NCBI GenBank assembly: GCA_030066045.1
Contig: JASJCJ010000001.1
Span: 62,001-126,000, forward strand
DNA: 64,000 bases
Source: Calothrix sp. MO_167.B12
GTDB taxonomy: Bacteria > Cyanobacteriota > Cyanobacteriia > Cyanobacteriales > Nostocaceae
Reading direction: 5' to 3'
Part shown: positions 56,602 to 64,000 of the stretch, in pieces
Position numbering within the stretch: the stretch's first letter is position 1
How the letters are laid out: each line of letters opens with the position of its first letter
Position numbers and translations under genes: made by a program
Notes under the pieces: model-generated
The model's input: only the letters and a program-made list of their open reading frames with translations
Database searches by the model: none
What the model was told of the DNA's origin: nothing

Positions 56602-56735
56602 TGTCGAATAACCCTTTATTTGTCGTCGTTAAAACATTACTGTCGTTATTAACGATTTGAATGTCGTATTAACAAATTATTTTTGTCGGTTTCCTCCTGG
56701 CATCCGTTAACAAATTAATGTCGTTGAAATAATTG
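56602..56735 (+). mobile_element. Putative end of a Tn7-like (type V-K CAST-like) transposon
   Basis: TGTCG occurs at 56602, 56621, 56641, 56662, 56684 and 56719, a step of about 19-22 bp except for the last. TTAACAAATTA occurs twice (56669-56679 and 56707-56717). Such arrays are the TnsB-binding sites at the ends of Tn7-like elements, and the TGTCGT/TTAACAAATTA wording is that of cyanobacterial type V-K CRISPR-associated transposons, which insert next to tRNA genes. The outer TGT starts 8 bp after tRNA-Pro. No tnsB, tnsC, tniQ or cas12k gene and no second end are in the window, so this is an isolated end or a relic. Confidence 0.65.
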
Positions 56736-57022
56736 ATTAATTGTTGGAGGGGAATATTTAGTCCGTTGGGGATTATAAATCCCTATCTAAGGGACTTCCA
56801 CGAAATAAATTATCCCACATTGTAATCCCACCGTAACCCCGCCCCTACGAATCATAACATTGGTAAATTAACGTTTGGGATCTTTTTGAATCTGGAAGTC
56901 CCGAATAGCTCAAACCCTCTTTTAAACGACTAAAAAAATACAAATAATTTTTATCTTAAACACAATGATTATCATCCCCATTCTATTTATAGTGGCTGAT
57001 ATTTAAAACAAGGTGCATTCTC
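56736..57022. other. Rest of the tRNA-to-nuclease gap
   Basis: The stretch contains GGGACTTCCA (56791-56800) and its reverse complement TGGAAGTCCC (56893-56902), a 10-bp inverted pair 92 bp apart, and a small GGGATT-ATA-AATCCC hairpin near 56769. No CRISPR array or Cas12k-type repeat is seen. Confidence 0.5.
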
Positions 57023-57868
57023 ATGAGTTACGACAATGCTTGTAAATATTTAGCTGAAGAATATCCAAGAGATTTTATGCGGTGGTTGCTGGGAGTAGAA
57101 CCACAAAATATAGAAGTATTAAAAACCGAATTAACATTAGAACCCATTCGCGCTGATTCTGTTATTTTTCTGCAAACGGAAAACGAAATTTTACACATCG
57201 AATTTCAGACTTTACCCCAATCAACCCCAGCAATACCATTTAGAATGCTTGATTACTCGGTACGGTTGAAGCGACAATATAAATGTGATGTGGTTCAAGT
57301 GGTAATTTTTCTCCAGGAGACAACAAACGAAGTTGTTTTTACAGAAGAATATCGAGATATAACAACCACCCATCATTATCAAGCAGTGCGGATATGGGAG
57401 CAAGAACCAGCATTATTCTTAGATAACCCTGCTCTCTTACCCTTAGCGACATTAGCACGGACAGATTCTCCACAAAGCTTGCTTGGACAAGTAGCCGAGA
57501 AAATCGCTAAAATTCCAGATAGAGAAACAAAGCAAAATATCGCAGGTTGTACGGAAATTTTAGCAGGACTGCGGTTTGAGAAAGATATTATTCGTCAATT
57601 TCTACGGGAGGATATCATGCAGGAATCGGTAATTTATCAAGATATTTTACAGAAGGGTTTAGAACGGGGTAAAAAGCAAGAAGCACTTTCTTTATGTAAT
57701 TCTTTGTTATCAGAACGTTTTGAAGAGCTTGATTCATCGATTATTGCGCGAGTTCAAGTCTTATCTGTGGAAAAATTGGAAGCATTAGTAAGAGCATTAT
57801 TTAGGATTTCAACTGTAGATGATTTAGTCGCTTGGTTGGATAATCAAGTCAGGGAAGAGAATAGTTAA
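57023..57868 (+). CDS. Rpn-family nuclease/putative transposase with DUF4351-like tail
   Basis: This 281-residue protein belongs to the Rpn/PD-(D/E)XK transposase-like group common in cyanobacteria. The nuclease core (about 35-110) has the acidic D in RADSVIFL and the ExQ motif in LHIEFQT. The C-terminal 60 residues (SERFEELDSSIIARVQVLSVEKLEALVRALF) fit DUF4351; only the first half is quoted as a landmark. Rpn proteins are linked to recombination or DNA cleavage. It lies behind the Tn7-like end and is probably cargo. The short next ORF starts 2 bp after its stop and begins like this gene's internal MQESVIYQDIL. Confidence 0.82.
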   Translation: MSYDNACKYLAEEYPRDFMRWLLGVEPQNIEVLKTELTLEPIRADSVIFLQTENEILHIEFQTLPQSTPAIPFRMLDYSVRLKRQYKCDVVQVVIFLQETTNEVVFTEEYRDITTTHHYQAVRIWEQEPALFLDNPALLPLATLARTDSPQSLLGQVAEKIAKIPDRETKQNIAGCTEILAGLRFEKDIIRQFLREDIMQESVIYQDILQKGLERGKKQEALSLCNSLLSERFEELDSSIIARVQVLSVEKLEALVRALFRISTVDDLVAWLDNQVREENS

Positions 57869-57870
57869 TT

Positions 57871-58385
57871 ATGCAGGAATTAGTGATTTATCAAGATATT
57901 TTAGATAAATTACCCCAAAGCTATTCTGCTGAATTGTACAACCAAGAATGTCAACAAATCTTTCAACCGGATGACGCGGGGACGCGGGGACACGGGGACA
58001 CGGGGACGCGGAGCGGGATGTGTCCCAAGCCCCGTGTCCGGGGCGATAAGCCCCAAGGGTCCTCCTCCCCCATCAAATCTGCGATTTGATGGCTCCCGAT
58101 TGGTGGGCACCTCAAGCCCCCACCACATCGGTGTCTGGTGCGTCTCCCCCTCTCCGCGTCTCCGCGTCTCTTCTTGACCATATTTATGAATCTTATACAG
58201 GACAAGGACGCAGTATTTATGAAACTAACTCATCGCCATTGTTACGAGAAAAAAACAACCATGATGTGATAAATATGAGTAATTTGGAGCGGCAAATTAT
58301 CCATCAGGATACCATCTTATACACCACAGGTGATCGCATCTTTAATTATCATCATTCATTAACAGAAAAATCAACTTGTTCGTAA
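57871..58385 (+). pseudogene. ORF interrupted by a GC-rich repeat insertion
   Basis: The first 35 codons (MQELVIYQDILDKLPQSYSA onward) and a later segment from about 58183 (IYESYTGQGRSIYETNSS, in another frame, ending at 58385) look like ordinary AT-rich coding sequence. Between them, about 57972-58180, lies GC-rich repeat DNA with ACGCGGGG/ACACGGGG octamers and a matching CCGCGTCTC tract at the far end. The simplest reading is a gene split by repeat insertion. Family unknown. The 3' end overlaps the convergent Uma2 gene by 34 bp. Confidence 0.55.
57972..58180. repeat. GC-rich repeat with ACGCGGGG/ACACGGGG octamers
   Basis: The left side has four or five 8-bp units of GGGGACGC/GGGGACAC; the right side has CTCCGCGTCTCCGCGTCTC, the approximate reverse complement. 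The middle has smaller inverted pairs (ATCAAATCTGCGATTTGAT, exact fold). The base composition differs sharply from the flanks. It is a mobile repeat rather than a gene. Confidence 0.75.
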
Positions 58386-58957
58386 AGGTCACTTAATGTA
58401 ATTTCAAAATCAATAGTTTCTAAAGATAAATTTGCTGATTCGCCTTCAATTTCATCAAATATCCATTTACCATCCGCAGTTTTCACGTAATGCATGACAT
58501 GATATTGATATTGGTCGATTAAAATATATTCTTGAAATTCTGGAATCGAGCGATAATATAAAAATTTATTTCCTTGGTCGTAATTTTGTGTTGATTTTGA
58601 TAAAACTTCTACAATTAATGATGGATTTGTCACAGTGGTTGTGCTGGTTCCGGTATAAATAGGTTGTCCTTCTATGACCATTACATCGGGGTAAGTATAC
58701 TGGCGATATTTCGGTATCCACAAACGCACATCAGCGATATAAACTCGGTAATTTTGATTTTTGGTAGCAATTTTGATAGAAGCAGCTAAATTTAGGGCAA
58801 TTTGATTGTGATTGGTAGTTCCACCCGTCATCAGTACAATTTCTCCATCGCGGTATTCGCTTTTAAATTCCGCTTGTTCTTCCAGTGCTAAATATTCTTC
58901 TGGAGTGTAGAAGCGTTTAACTGTTTGCACTTTTGTAGTCATAGTTTTTATTTTCAT
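58352..58957 (-). CDS. Uma2-family (DUF820) putative restriction endonuclease
   Basis: This 201-residue protein is a PD-(D/E)XK nuclease-fold member of the Uma2 family, greatly expanded in cyanobacteria. Landmarks are RFYTPEEYLALEE, YRDGEIVLMTGGTTNHN, the catalytic D in YTYPDVMVIEG, and E in SLIVEVLSKST, then EYILIDQ. The cellular role is not established. It is convergent with the interrupted ORF and lies in the accessory region after tRNA-Pro. Confidence 0.88.
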   Translation of the reverse strand: MKIKTMTTKVQTVKRFYTPEEYLALEEQAEFKSEYRDGEIVLMTGGTTNHNQIALNLAASIKIATKNQNYRVYIADVRLWIPKYRQYTYPDVMVIEGQPIYTGTSTTTVTNPSLIVEVLSKSTQNYDQGNKFLYYRSIPEFQEYILIDQYQYHVMHYVKTADGKWIFDEIEGESANLSLETIDFEITLSDLYEQVDFSVNE

Positions 58958-59062
58958 AAGATATCATCTATCTTCTCTATTATTATCTCGGCATTGAGAA
59001 TTTTAGAAGCGGCAACATGATAATGCTCAATTTTTATCATTAGACCTCTGGTGGAAAAGAAT

Positions 59063-59086
59063 GTAGAGACGTAGCAATGCTACGTC
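59063..59086. repeat. GTAGAGACG palindrome, diverged copy
   Basis: GTAGAGACGTAGCA-ATGCTACGTCACC keeps the GACGTAGCA/TGCTACGTC stem of the dispersed GTAGAGACG palindrome family (compare 54466-54493) but has lost symmetry at the right arm. Confidence 0.6.
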
Positions 59087-59269
59087 ACCGAACAAGGGTT
59101 TTGGTGCTCCGCATATTTAATTTCCAACAGAAGTCTATTGGCTCCCATCCCAATCCCAACTTGCCAAACCGAGTTTCCAATTCTTCCCCTATCCCCCACA
59201 ATGTCCGTGGAACATGTCCAATCCGGTAAACTTTTCCTAACTTCCTCTCCTTTGAAGAGTGGGTTGGAG

Positions 59270-59452
59270 CCTACCAAGCAGTGAGTGTGTTGAACTGATA
59301 CCGTGTTTGAGTTGGTGGATGTAAATTTTGCCATTACTAAAGGTAACCTGCTCCCATCGTAGTGCAAATAGCTCAGATATTCGCAGACTGTGACGATATG
59401 CCAGTAAAATCAAAGTAGAAGAATGAGAAAATAATTTCATTCGCAGATTCAT
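59270..59452 (-). pseudogene. Tyrosine recombinase (phage integrase) fragment
   Basis: The minus-strand sequence encodes TLILLAYRHSLRISELFALRWEQV and KIYIHQLKHGISSTHSLLG, which is the start of the tyrosine-recombinase catalytic domain including the first catalytic arginine block (R-x-SEL). The C-terminal catalytic HxxR and Tyr are absent and reading continues into unrelated sequence. It is a remnant of an integrase, 2.7 kb from the tRNA-Pro gene. Confidence 0.75.
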
Positions 59453-59460
59453 TGACCATT

Positions 59461-60924
59461 ATGGAAATTCAAACACCAGACTGGGTTAAACACGCCATTT
59501 TTTACCAAATATTTCCAGACCGTTTTGCTAAAAGTAAACAGCCCCATAAACGTCTATTAACAGGTCATTCTTGGGAAGATTGGGAAGCAATGCCCACACT
59601 CCAAGGTTATAAAGGAGGGGATTTATGGGGGATTATGGAAAACTTGGATTACATTCAAGATTTGGGAATTAATGCTATTTATTTCACCCCCATTTTTCAA
59701 TCTGCTTGCAATCACCGTTATCACACCCATGATTATTATCAAGTAGACCCAATATTGGGAGGAAATGCGGCTTTTAAAGAATTATTAGACGCGGCTCATG
59801 AACGCAATATAAAAGTTGTATTAGATGGAGTATTTAATCACTGTAGTCGTGGCTTTTTCTTTTTCAACGATATTTTAGAAAATGGTCCCCATTCACCTTG
59901 GGTTAATTGGTTCAAAATCGAAAATTGGCCCCTTGCCCCCTACACTGGTGATGCACCCGCTAATTATGTAAGTTGGGCTGGTAATCGAGCTTTACCCGTA
60001 TTTAATCATGACAACCCAGAAGTACGGGAATATATTATGGAGATTGCCGAATATTGGATGAAATTTGGTATTGATGGTTGGCGTTTAGATGTGCCATTTG
60101 AAATTGAAACTCCTGGTTTTTGGCAAGAATTTCGTCAGCGAATCAAAGCCATCAATCCCGATGCATATATTGTTGGTGAAGTGTGGACAGATTCTCGCCA
60201 GTGGTTAGATGGCAGTCAATTTGATGGGGTGATGAATTATTTGTTTACAGGTCCGACAATTGCTTTTACCGCAGGGGAGCACGTCATTGTAGAACAGGTA
60301 AAGGATCGGGATTATCAACCTTATCCACCATTAGGAGCTGCTGAATATGCCCAAAAAATGCAGGAATTGCTACAACTTTATCCTTGGGAAATTCAGCTCA
60401 CCCAGTTAAATTTACTTGCCAGTCACGATACAGCTAGATTGTTAACCATAGCTGGGGATGATATTCCCAGTGTGGAATTAGCAACTTTATTACTGCTCAC
60501 TTTCCCTGGTACCCCAAGTATTTACTATGGTGATGAAGTCGGTTTACCGGGTGGGATAGATCCTGATTCTCGGCGTGGTTTTCCCCCACCATCAAAGTGG
60601 AATCAAGAAATTCTGCAAATGCACCGCCAATTAATTAGTTTGCGTCACACTTACCCCTGTTTGCGTACAGGTGATTATCAAGTCCTTTATGCTGATGGAG
60701 AACTTTACGTATTTGCCCGTATCCTCGATACAGAGGAGTTGATTGTTGCTGTTAATACCGGAACAGAATCAGTGAAAGGGAATGTAGATGGAAATATTTT
60801 GCGTTCCCAACCCTGTAAACTTTTGTATGGCAATGCCGAGGTAGAATGGAACCACACCGGAGAGATGAAACAAATAAGTTTAATTCTACCTGCACGTACT
60901 GGTTGTATTCTTGGTACAGGTTAG
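59461..60924 (+). CDS. GH13 alpha-amylase family glycosidase
   Basis: This 487-residue enzyme hydrolyses alpha-glucans or maltodextrins (neopullulanase/cyclomaltodextrinase-like by its catalytic-domain sequence, but without the N-terminal CBM34 domain). Catalytic blocks are VVLDGVFNHCSRG, the nucleophile Asp in DGWRLDVPFEI, the acid Glu in IVGEVWTDSR, and LLASHDTARLL for the third acid. There is no signal peptide, so it acts in the cytoplasm, probably on glycogen-derived oligosaccharides. The ORF track starts at TTG 59452; ATG 59461 (MEIQTPDWVKHAIFYQIF) is preferred. Confidence 0.9.
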   Translation: MEIQTPDWVKHAIFYQIFPDRFAKSKQPHKRLLTGHSWEDWEAMPTLQGYKGGDLWGIMENLDYIQDLGINAIYFTPIFQSACNHRYHTHDYYQVDPILGGNAAFKELLDAAHERNIKVVLDGVFNHCSRGFFFFNDILENGPHSPWVNWFKIENWPLAPYTGDAPANYVSWAGNRALPVFNHDNPEVREYIMEIAEYWMKFGIDGWRLDVPFEIETPGFWQEFRQRIKAINPDAYIVGEVWTDSRQWLDGSQFDGVMNYLFTGPTIAFTAGEHVIVEQVKDRDYQPYPPLGAAEYAQKMQELLQLYPWEIQLTQLNLLASHDTARLLTIAGDDIPSVELATLLLLTFPGTPSIYYGDEVGLPGGIDPDSRRGFPPPSKWNQEILQMHRQLISLRHTYPCLRTGDYQVLYADGELYVFARILDTEELIVAVNTGTESVKGNVDGNILRSQPCKLLYGNAEVEWNHTGEMKQISLILPARTGCILGTG

Positions 60925-61452
60925 TAGTTCATTGCATTAGTTTGGATAAGTAAACAATTGTAGTGGGAGGGGAGCATCCCAATTTTTGAAAAAGCCCTCA
61001 CCTCTTAGCCTGGGGCTATACAAACCAAGCCCGCCTACGCGGGCTAAGAGGGTTTTATAGCCCACGGAGGTGTCTACCCTGCGGGAAGCCGCTACGCGTC
61101 TAATGTTCGTATAGCGATACCCTTCTAGGGTATTGGATAGATTATTTATTAAAATTTGGGATGCTCCCAGTGGGAGCGTCTCGCTGCTGTATGTAAGGAT
61201 AAGCCTTAAGTGTAGTGGGAGCGTCTCGCTCCCTGCTGTAAGGATAAGCTTTAAGCGTATAAATTATATATAAAGCGGGCAGGATGCCCGCACTACGGCA
61301 GCCCATCAGAATTAATGGGACAAAACAGTAACCTTTCCGGAGGAAATACCCGAAGTCAGGCACTCCAGGCGCAGAGAACAAGAGTTTAAGATACCTGATT
61401 TTTCCAGTTCATATTTCAATTCAGCAACGCCTTTCTCTGTTTTGCTCCTTCC

Positions 61453-61482
61453 CTCCGGGCGGGGAAACCCCGCCCCTACTCC
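61453..61482. repeat. GC-rich hairpin repeat, second copy
   Basis: These 30 bases are identical to 55991-56020 and fold as GGGCGGGG-AAA-CCCCGCCC. The copies are 5.5 kb apart and flank the tRNA-Pro accessory region. Confidence 0.85.
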
Positions 61483-61507
61483 TACTCTACGAGAAGCCAC
61501 TTCGTGT

Positions 61508-61592
61508 CTACACTCCTTCCCTCCTTCATTCCTTCCCTCCTTCACTCCTTCACTCCTTCCCTCCTTCACTCCTTCCCTCCTTCACTCCTTCC
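61508..61592. repeat. CACTCCTT/CCCTCCTT octamer tandem repeat
   Basis: About ten 8-bp units (CACTCCTT, CCCTCCTT) run up to the last codons of the ABC ATPase gene. On the minus strand they read as (GAAGGAGT)n. The ORF containing EGVKEG-type repeats is an artefact of this. Confidence 0.85.
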
Positions 61593-61593
61593 C

Positions 61594-63462
61594 TCAAGAA
61601 ATACGCAATTTCTGCTGTTGAATACGTTCAGGGCTACCAGTGGGGATGGAAGCAATTAATTTCTGGGTATATTCTTGTTTGGGTTGGCGGTAAATTTCCT
61701 CGGCTACCCCTTGTTCGACGATTTCACCACGATTCATTACCAAAATGCGATCGCTCATAAATTTAACTACGCTTAAATCGTGGGATATAAAGATATATGT
61801 TAACCCAAATTCTGCTTGTAATTCCTTCAACAAGTTTAATACCTGTGCCTGTACAGATACATCCAAGGCAGAAACCGACTCATCACAAATAATAAACTTA
61901 GGATTCAAAGCCAAGGCACGGGCAATACAAACCCTCTGACGCTGTCCCCCAGAAAATTGGTGGGGATAGCGACTCATGGCATCTGCACTTAAACCCACCC
62001 GCTCTAAGAGATAAGCAGCTCTTTCTTTCTGCTCTTTTTTGGTTTTGCCAATGGAGTGAATTAATAACGGCTCCATGACTATATCCCCCACCTTCAAACG
62101 CGGATTCAACGCACTAAAGGGGTTTTGGAAGACAATCTGCATTTCTCGCCGCAGTTTTTGCAAGGGTTCTCCCGTTAACGGGGTAATATCTCGCCCTTCA
62201 AAAATAATTTGTCCTCCCATAGGCTCAATTAACCGTAGCAAGGTTCTACCAGTGGTGGTTTTGCCACAACCAGATTCACCCACTAAACCCAAAGTTTCCC
62301 CCTGTTTCACATCAAAGGAAACGCCGTTGACAGCCATGTGATAGCGTTTTGTCTCCCCAAACATTCCCCGCACAGGAAAACCTACTTTCAAGTTTCTTAC
62401 CTGTAATAAAGCGGGTTGCTCTTCCAGGTATGCCAATCGCTGCTTCACCTCTTCGGGAGTCACTTGAACTGGGGATTCTGGTGATTTTGCCTCAATTAAC
62501 GCTTCCCCTGTTGCCGACACCTCCACATCCATGTAATCAGAAACGGTGAGTAATTTTTTGGGGAAACTATCCAGGGTGGGACGACAAGCAACTAAACCTT
62601 TAGTATACGGGTGTTGGGGATTGTTAAAAATTTGCCTAGATTCCCCATATTCAACTATTTTCCCCTTATACATTACCGCTACATTATCAGCCACCTCAGC
62701 AATTAATCCCAAGTCATGGGTGATAAAAATCATTCCCATGTCCCGTCGCTGTTGCAAATCCCGCATTAAATCAATAATTGTTGCTTGTACGGTTACATCC
62801 AAAGCGGTGGTGGGTTCGTCAGCAATCAGGAGTAAGGGATTACAGGAAATTGCCATAGCAATCATCACCCTTTGTAATTGCCCTCCAGAAAGTTCGTGGG
62901 GATATCTCTCTAGGATGGCAGCTTTGTGGGCATTGACTAACCTTGCCAACTGTCCCTTATCCTGGGCAGAAACACCAGTATCAATGTATTGCTGTTCTAT
63001 GATTTCATCACTGGGAAGTAATTTTACCTCCTGCAAACCAGCGATCGCTTTTTGTTTTGCTTCCCCCGCAGTAATATTTTGATGGCGCAATATGGCTTCA
63101 GTTAACTGAAAACCAATGGTATATACAGGATTGAGGGAAGTCATCGGCTCCTGAAAAATCATGGCGATATCGCCACCCCTATATAACTGCATTTCTTCAG
63201 GGGATAATTTCAGTAAATCCATTGGTTCGCCACTTTCCTGGGGACGAAACAAAATTTCTCCACCAGTAATCTTCCCCGGAGTCTGTACTAGTCTCATAAC
63301 TGCTAGGGATGTAACTGATTTACCACTCCCCGACTCCCCGACTATGCCTAGTGTTTCACCGCGATGGAGTTGAAAGGAAATACCGTTTACAGCTTTGACA
63401 GTATTGCCATCGCCAGAAAACTCTACTTGTAGATTATGCACATCCAGGACAGTTTCTCTCAT
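61594..63462 (-). CDS. Fused double ABC ATPase, peptide/nickel (Dpp/Opp/GsiA) type
   Basis: Two complete ATPase domains are joined in 622 residues, as in GsiA, YejF or DppD-DppF fusions. The first has Walker A GESGSGKS (42-49), signature LSGGQLQRV and Walker [13 protein letters not shown]. The second has GESGCGKTT near residue 390, FSGGQRQRV and [12 protein letters not shown]. Each ends with an oligo_HPY-type tail ([30 protein letters not shown]). It would power import of oligopeptides or related solutes; the permease and binding protein genes are not in the window. The 3' end abuts an octamer repeat tract. Confidence 0.93.
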   Translation of the reverse strand: MRETVLDVHNLQVEFSGDGNTVKAVNGISFQLHRGETLGIVGESGSGKSVTSLAVMRLVQTPGKITGGEILFRPQESGEPMDLLKLSPEEMQLYRGGDIAMIFQEPMTSLNPVYTIGFQLTEAILRHQNITAGEAKQKAIAGLQEVKLLPSDEIIEQQYIDTGVSAQDKGQLARLVNAHKAAILERYPHELSGGQLQRVMIAMAISCNPLLLIADEPTTALDVTVQATIIDLMRDLQQRRDMGMIFITHDLGLIAEVADNVAVMYKGKIVEYGESRQIFNNPQHPYTKGLVACRPTLDSFPKKLLTVSDYMDVEVSATGEALIEAKSPESPVQVTPEEVKQRLAYLEEQPALLQVRNLKVGFPVRGMFGETKRYHMAVNGVSFDVKQGETLGLVGESGCGKTTTGRTLLRLIEPMGGQIIFEGRDITPLTGEPLQKLRREMQIVFQNPFSALNPRLKVGDIVMEPLLIHSIGKTKKEQKERAAYLLERVGLSADAMSRYPHQFSGGQRQRVCIARALALNPKFIICDESVSALDVSVQAQVLNLLKELQAEFGLTYIFISHDLSVVKFMSDRILVMNRGEIVEQGVAEEIYRQPKQEYTQKLIASIPTGSPERIQQQKLRIS

Positions 63463-63769
63463 GGTCAGTCGGGTATGAATAGTGACTTCAAATTAACAGG
63501 ATTTTAACGCAGTATAATCTTTTTACACCGATTAGTAGCTTTTTATGCTATTGACATCTGAATCTTTTTGATTGTGACATTGCAACTACGAAAATTTGTA
63601 CTCAAAGTTACAAATGAATACAACAATCTTGCTTGGATACCCAAAATAGTATCCAAACTAGTACCACTGCCTTGGAAGTCAAGAGGAATTTAGAATTTAG
63701 AATGAAGAATTTAGAATTCCCCCGTTGCCGCAGTCGTCGTGTAAGGGCTAGTAGGTTGACACCTTATAT
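63463..63769. other. Intergenic stretch with TTTAGAA heptads
   Basis: About 310 bp upstream of the ABC ATPase gene. Heptad repeats GAATTTA/GAAGAATTTAGAATT lie at about 63686-63718. The ABC promoter is expected near 63470-63550 on the minus strand, but no convincing box pair is seen. Confidence 0.5.
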
Positions 63770-64000
63770 TTAAGGCTTGAGTTGCTCCATTCCTTCCCAG
63801 TAACCATTAGCTTCTATCTCATAAGAGTCACAAAGCTCATGTGCCCAACTGGTTCGGGAATGAACGGGTCGCACAAAAGGAATATCATCTATATCTGGCT
63901 CATCCGTGGGTACAGCTGGTGCTGGCGGAGGTTGAATATTTGGAGTTGTGGGCATGGGTTGATTCCAATCTGGTTGGGGTGCTGCTCCCGCATTATTTGC
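63770..64000 (-). CDS. Proline-rich hypothetical protein, 5' end cut by window
   Basis: The minus-strand frame is open from the right edge (ANNAGAAPQPDWNQP precedes the ORF-track ATG at 63955), so the true start lies outside the window. The visible 76 residues have a proline- and alanine-rich linker (IQPPPAPAVP), then an acidic DEPDIDDIPF stretch and a C-terminal HELCDSYEIEANGYWEG segment. No family is recognised; the linker suggests the tail of a multidomain protein. Confidence 0.55.
   Translation of the reverse strand, partial: ANNAGAAPQPDWNQPMPTTPNIQPPPAPAVPTDEPDIDDIPFVRPVHSRTSWAHELCDSYEIEANGYWEGMEQLKP

Larger units (their letters stand above)
60925..61593. other. Gene-free repeat-rich stretch
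   Basis: Several repeat types follow the GH13 gene: GC-rich folds near 61010-61110 (AAGCCCGCCTACGCGGGCT, exact hairpin), two copies of an AGTGGGAGCGTCTCGCT unit near 61160 and 61215 followed by AAGGATAAGC, the hairpin repeat at 61453-61482 and a CACTCCTTCCCTC tract (61508-61592). ORFs at 61142 and 61312 on the minus strand are translations of these repeats. Confidence 0.7.

Noticed and set aside
59080-59367. 95-aa minus-strand ORF listed beside the integrase fragment
   Set aside because: Its translation has no integrase features and overlaps the recombinase frame; another frame looks more protein-like.
61142-61569. Minus-strand ORFs with EGVKEG and SRERDAPT repeats
   Set aside because: These are translations of octamer and other tandem repeats, not protein-coding sequence.

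Overview
The window reads as chromosomal DNA of a filamentous, probably heterocyst-forming cyanobacterium (Nostocales-like). Reasons: AT-rich DNA with many HIP1 sites (GCGATCGC, e.g. near 3695, 9944, 12429, 28804), heptanucleotide tandem repeats (STRR type) between genes, cyanobacterial families (DUF1830, DUF1818, small RpoZ), and tocopherol genes (homogentisate phytyltransferase and a tocopherol methyltransferase). The species cannot be named from sequence alone.

Region 1 (1-32.2 kb) is a large plus-strand exopolysaccharide locus. It holds at least nine glycosyltransferases (GT4, GT2 and GT39 types; one GT4 is broken by a single in-frame stop), a Wzx flippase, a Wzz/Wzc-type co-polymerase with a degenerate kinase domain, a DegT aminotransferase, an epimerase, a methyltransferase, a hexapeptide acyltransferase, a PAPS-type sulfotransferase and a PhyH-type dioxygenase. 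Embedded in it is an unusual acyl module: FkbH-like HAD enzyme, acyl carrier protein, and a MaoC-SDR fusion, with a GlpD-type glycerol-3-phosphate dehydrogenase upstream. No Wzy polymerase or initiating phosphoglycosyltransferase is visible, so the locus is incomplete here. The likely product is a sulfated and possibly acyl-decorated polysaccharide.

Region 2 (32.2-37 kb) is a mobile-element scar (dead IS5-family copy beside a MITE sharing its TAA target, plus another IS-like remnant), followed by cysC (APS kinase) and an SLC13 permease with RCK-C domains. These two could supply PAPS and sulfate for the sulfotransferase.

Region 3 (37-56.4 kb) is mostly housekeeping: DUF1830, a DMT exporter, a PG-binding/HEAT protein, an aspartoacylase homologue, a LysR regulator, coaE-hemD-cobA, a MarR regulator, tocopherol genes with a TPR protein, ktrB-ktrA, dnaK, a small double-glycine peptide gene, rpoZ, a conserved secreted protein and a DUF1818 protein.

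Region 4 (56.5-64 kb) starts with tRNA-Pro(GGG). Eight bases beyond it lies a cluster of TGTCG / TTAACAAATTA repeats that looks like one end of a Tn7-like element, most like the type V-K CRISPR-associated transposons of cyanobacteria; no transposase or Cas gene is in the window. Then come an Rpn-family nuclease, an ORF broken by a GC-rich repeat, a Uma2 nuclease, a tyrosine-recombinase fragment, a GH13 glycosidase, repeat-rich DNA, a fused peptide-type ABC ATPase, and an ORF cut by the right edge. The genes at both window edges are incomplete.
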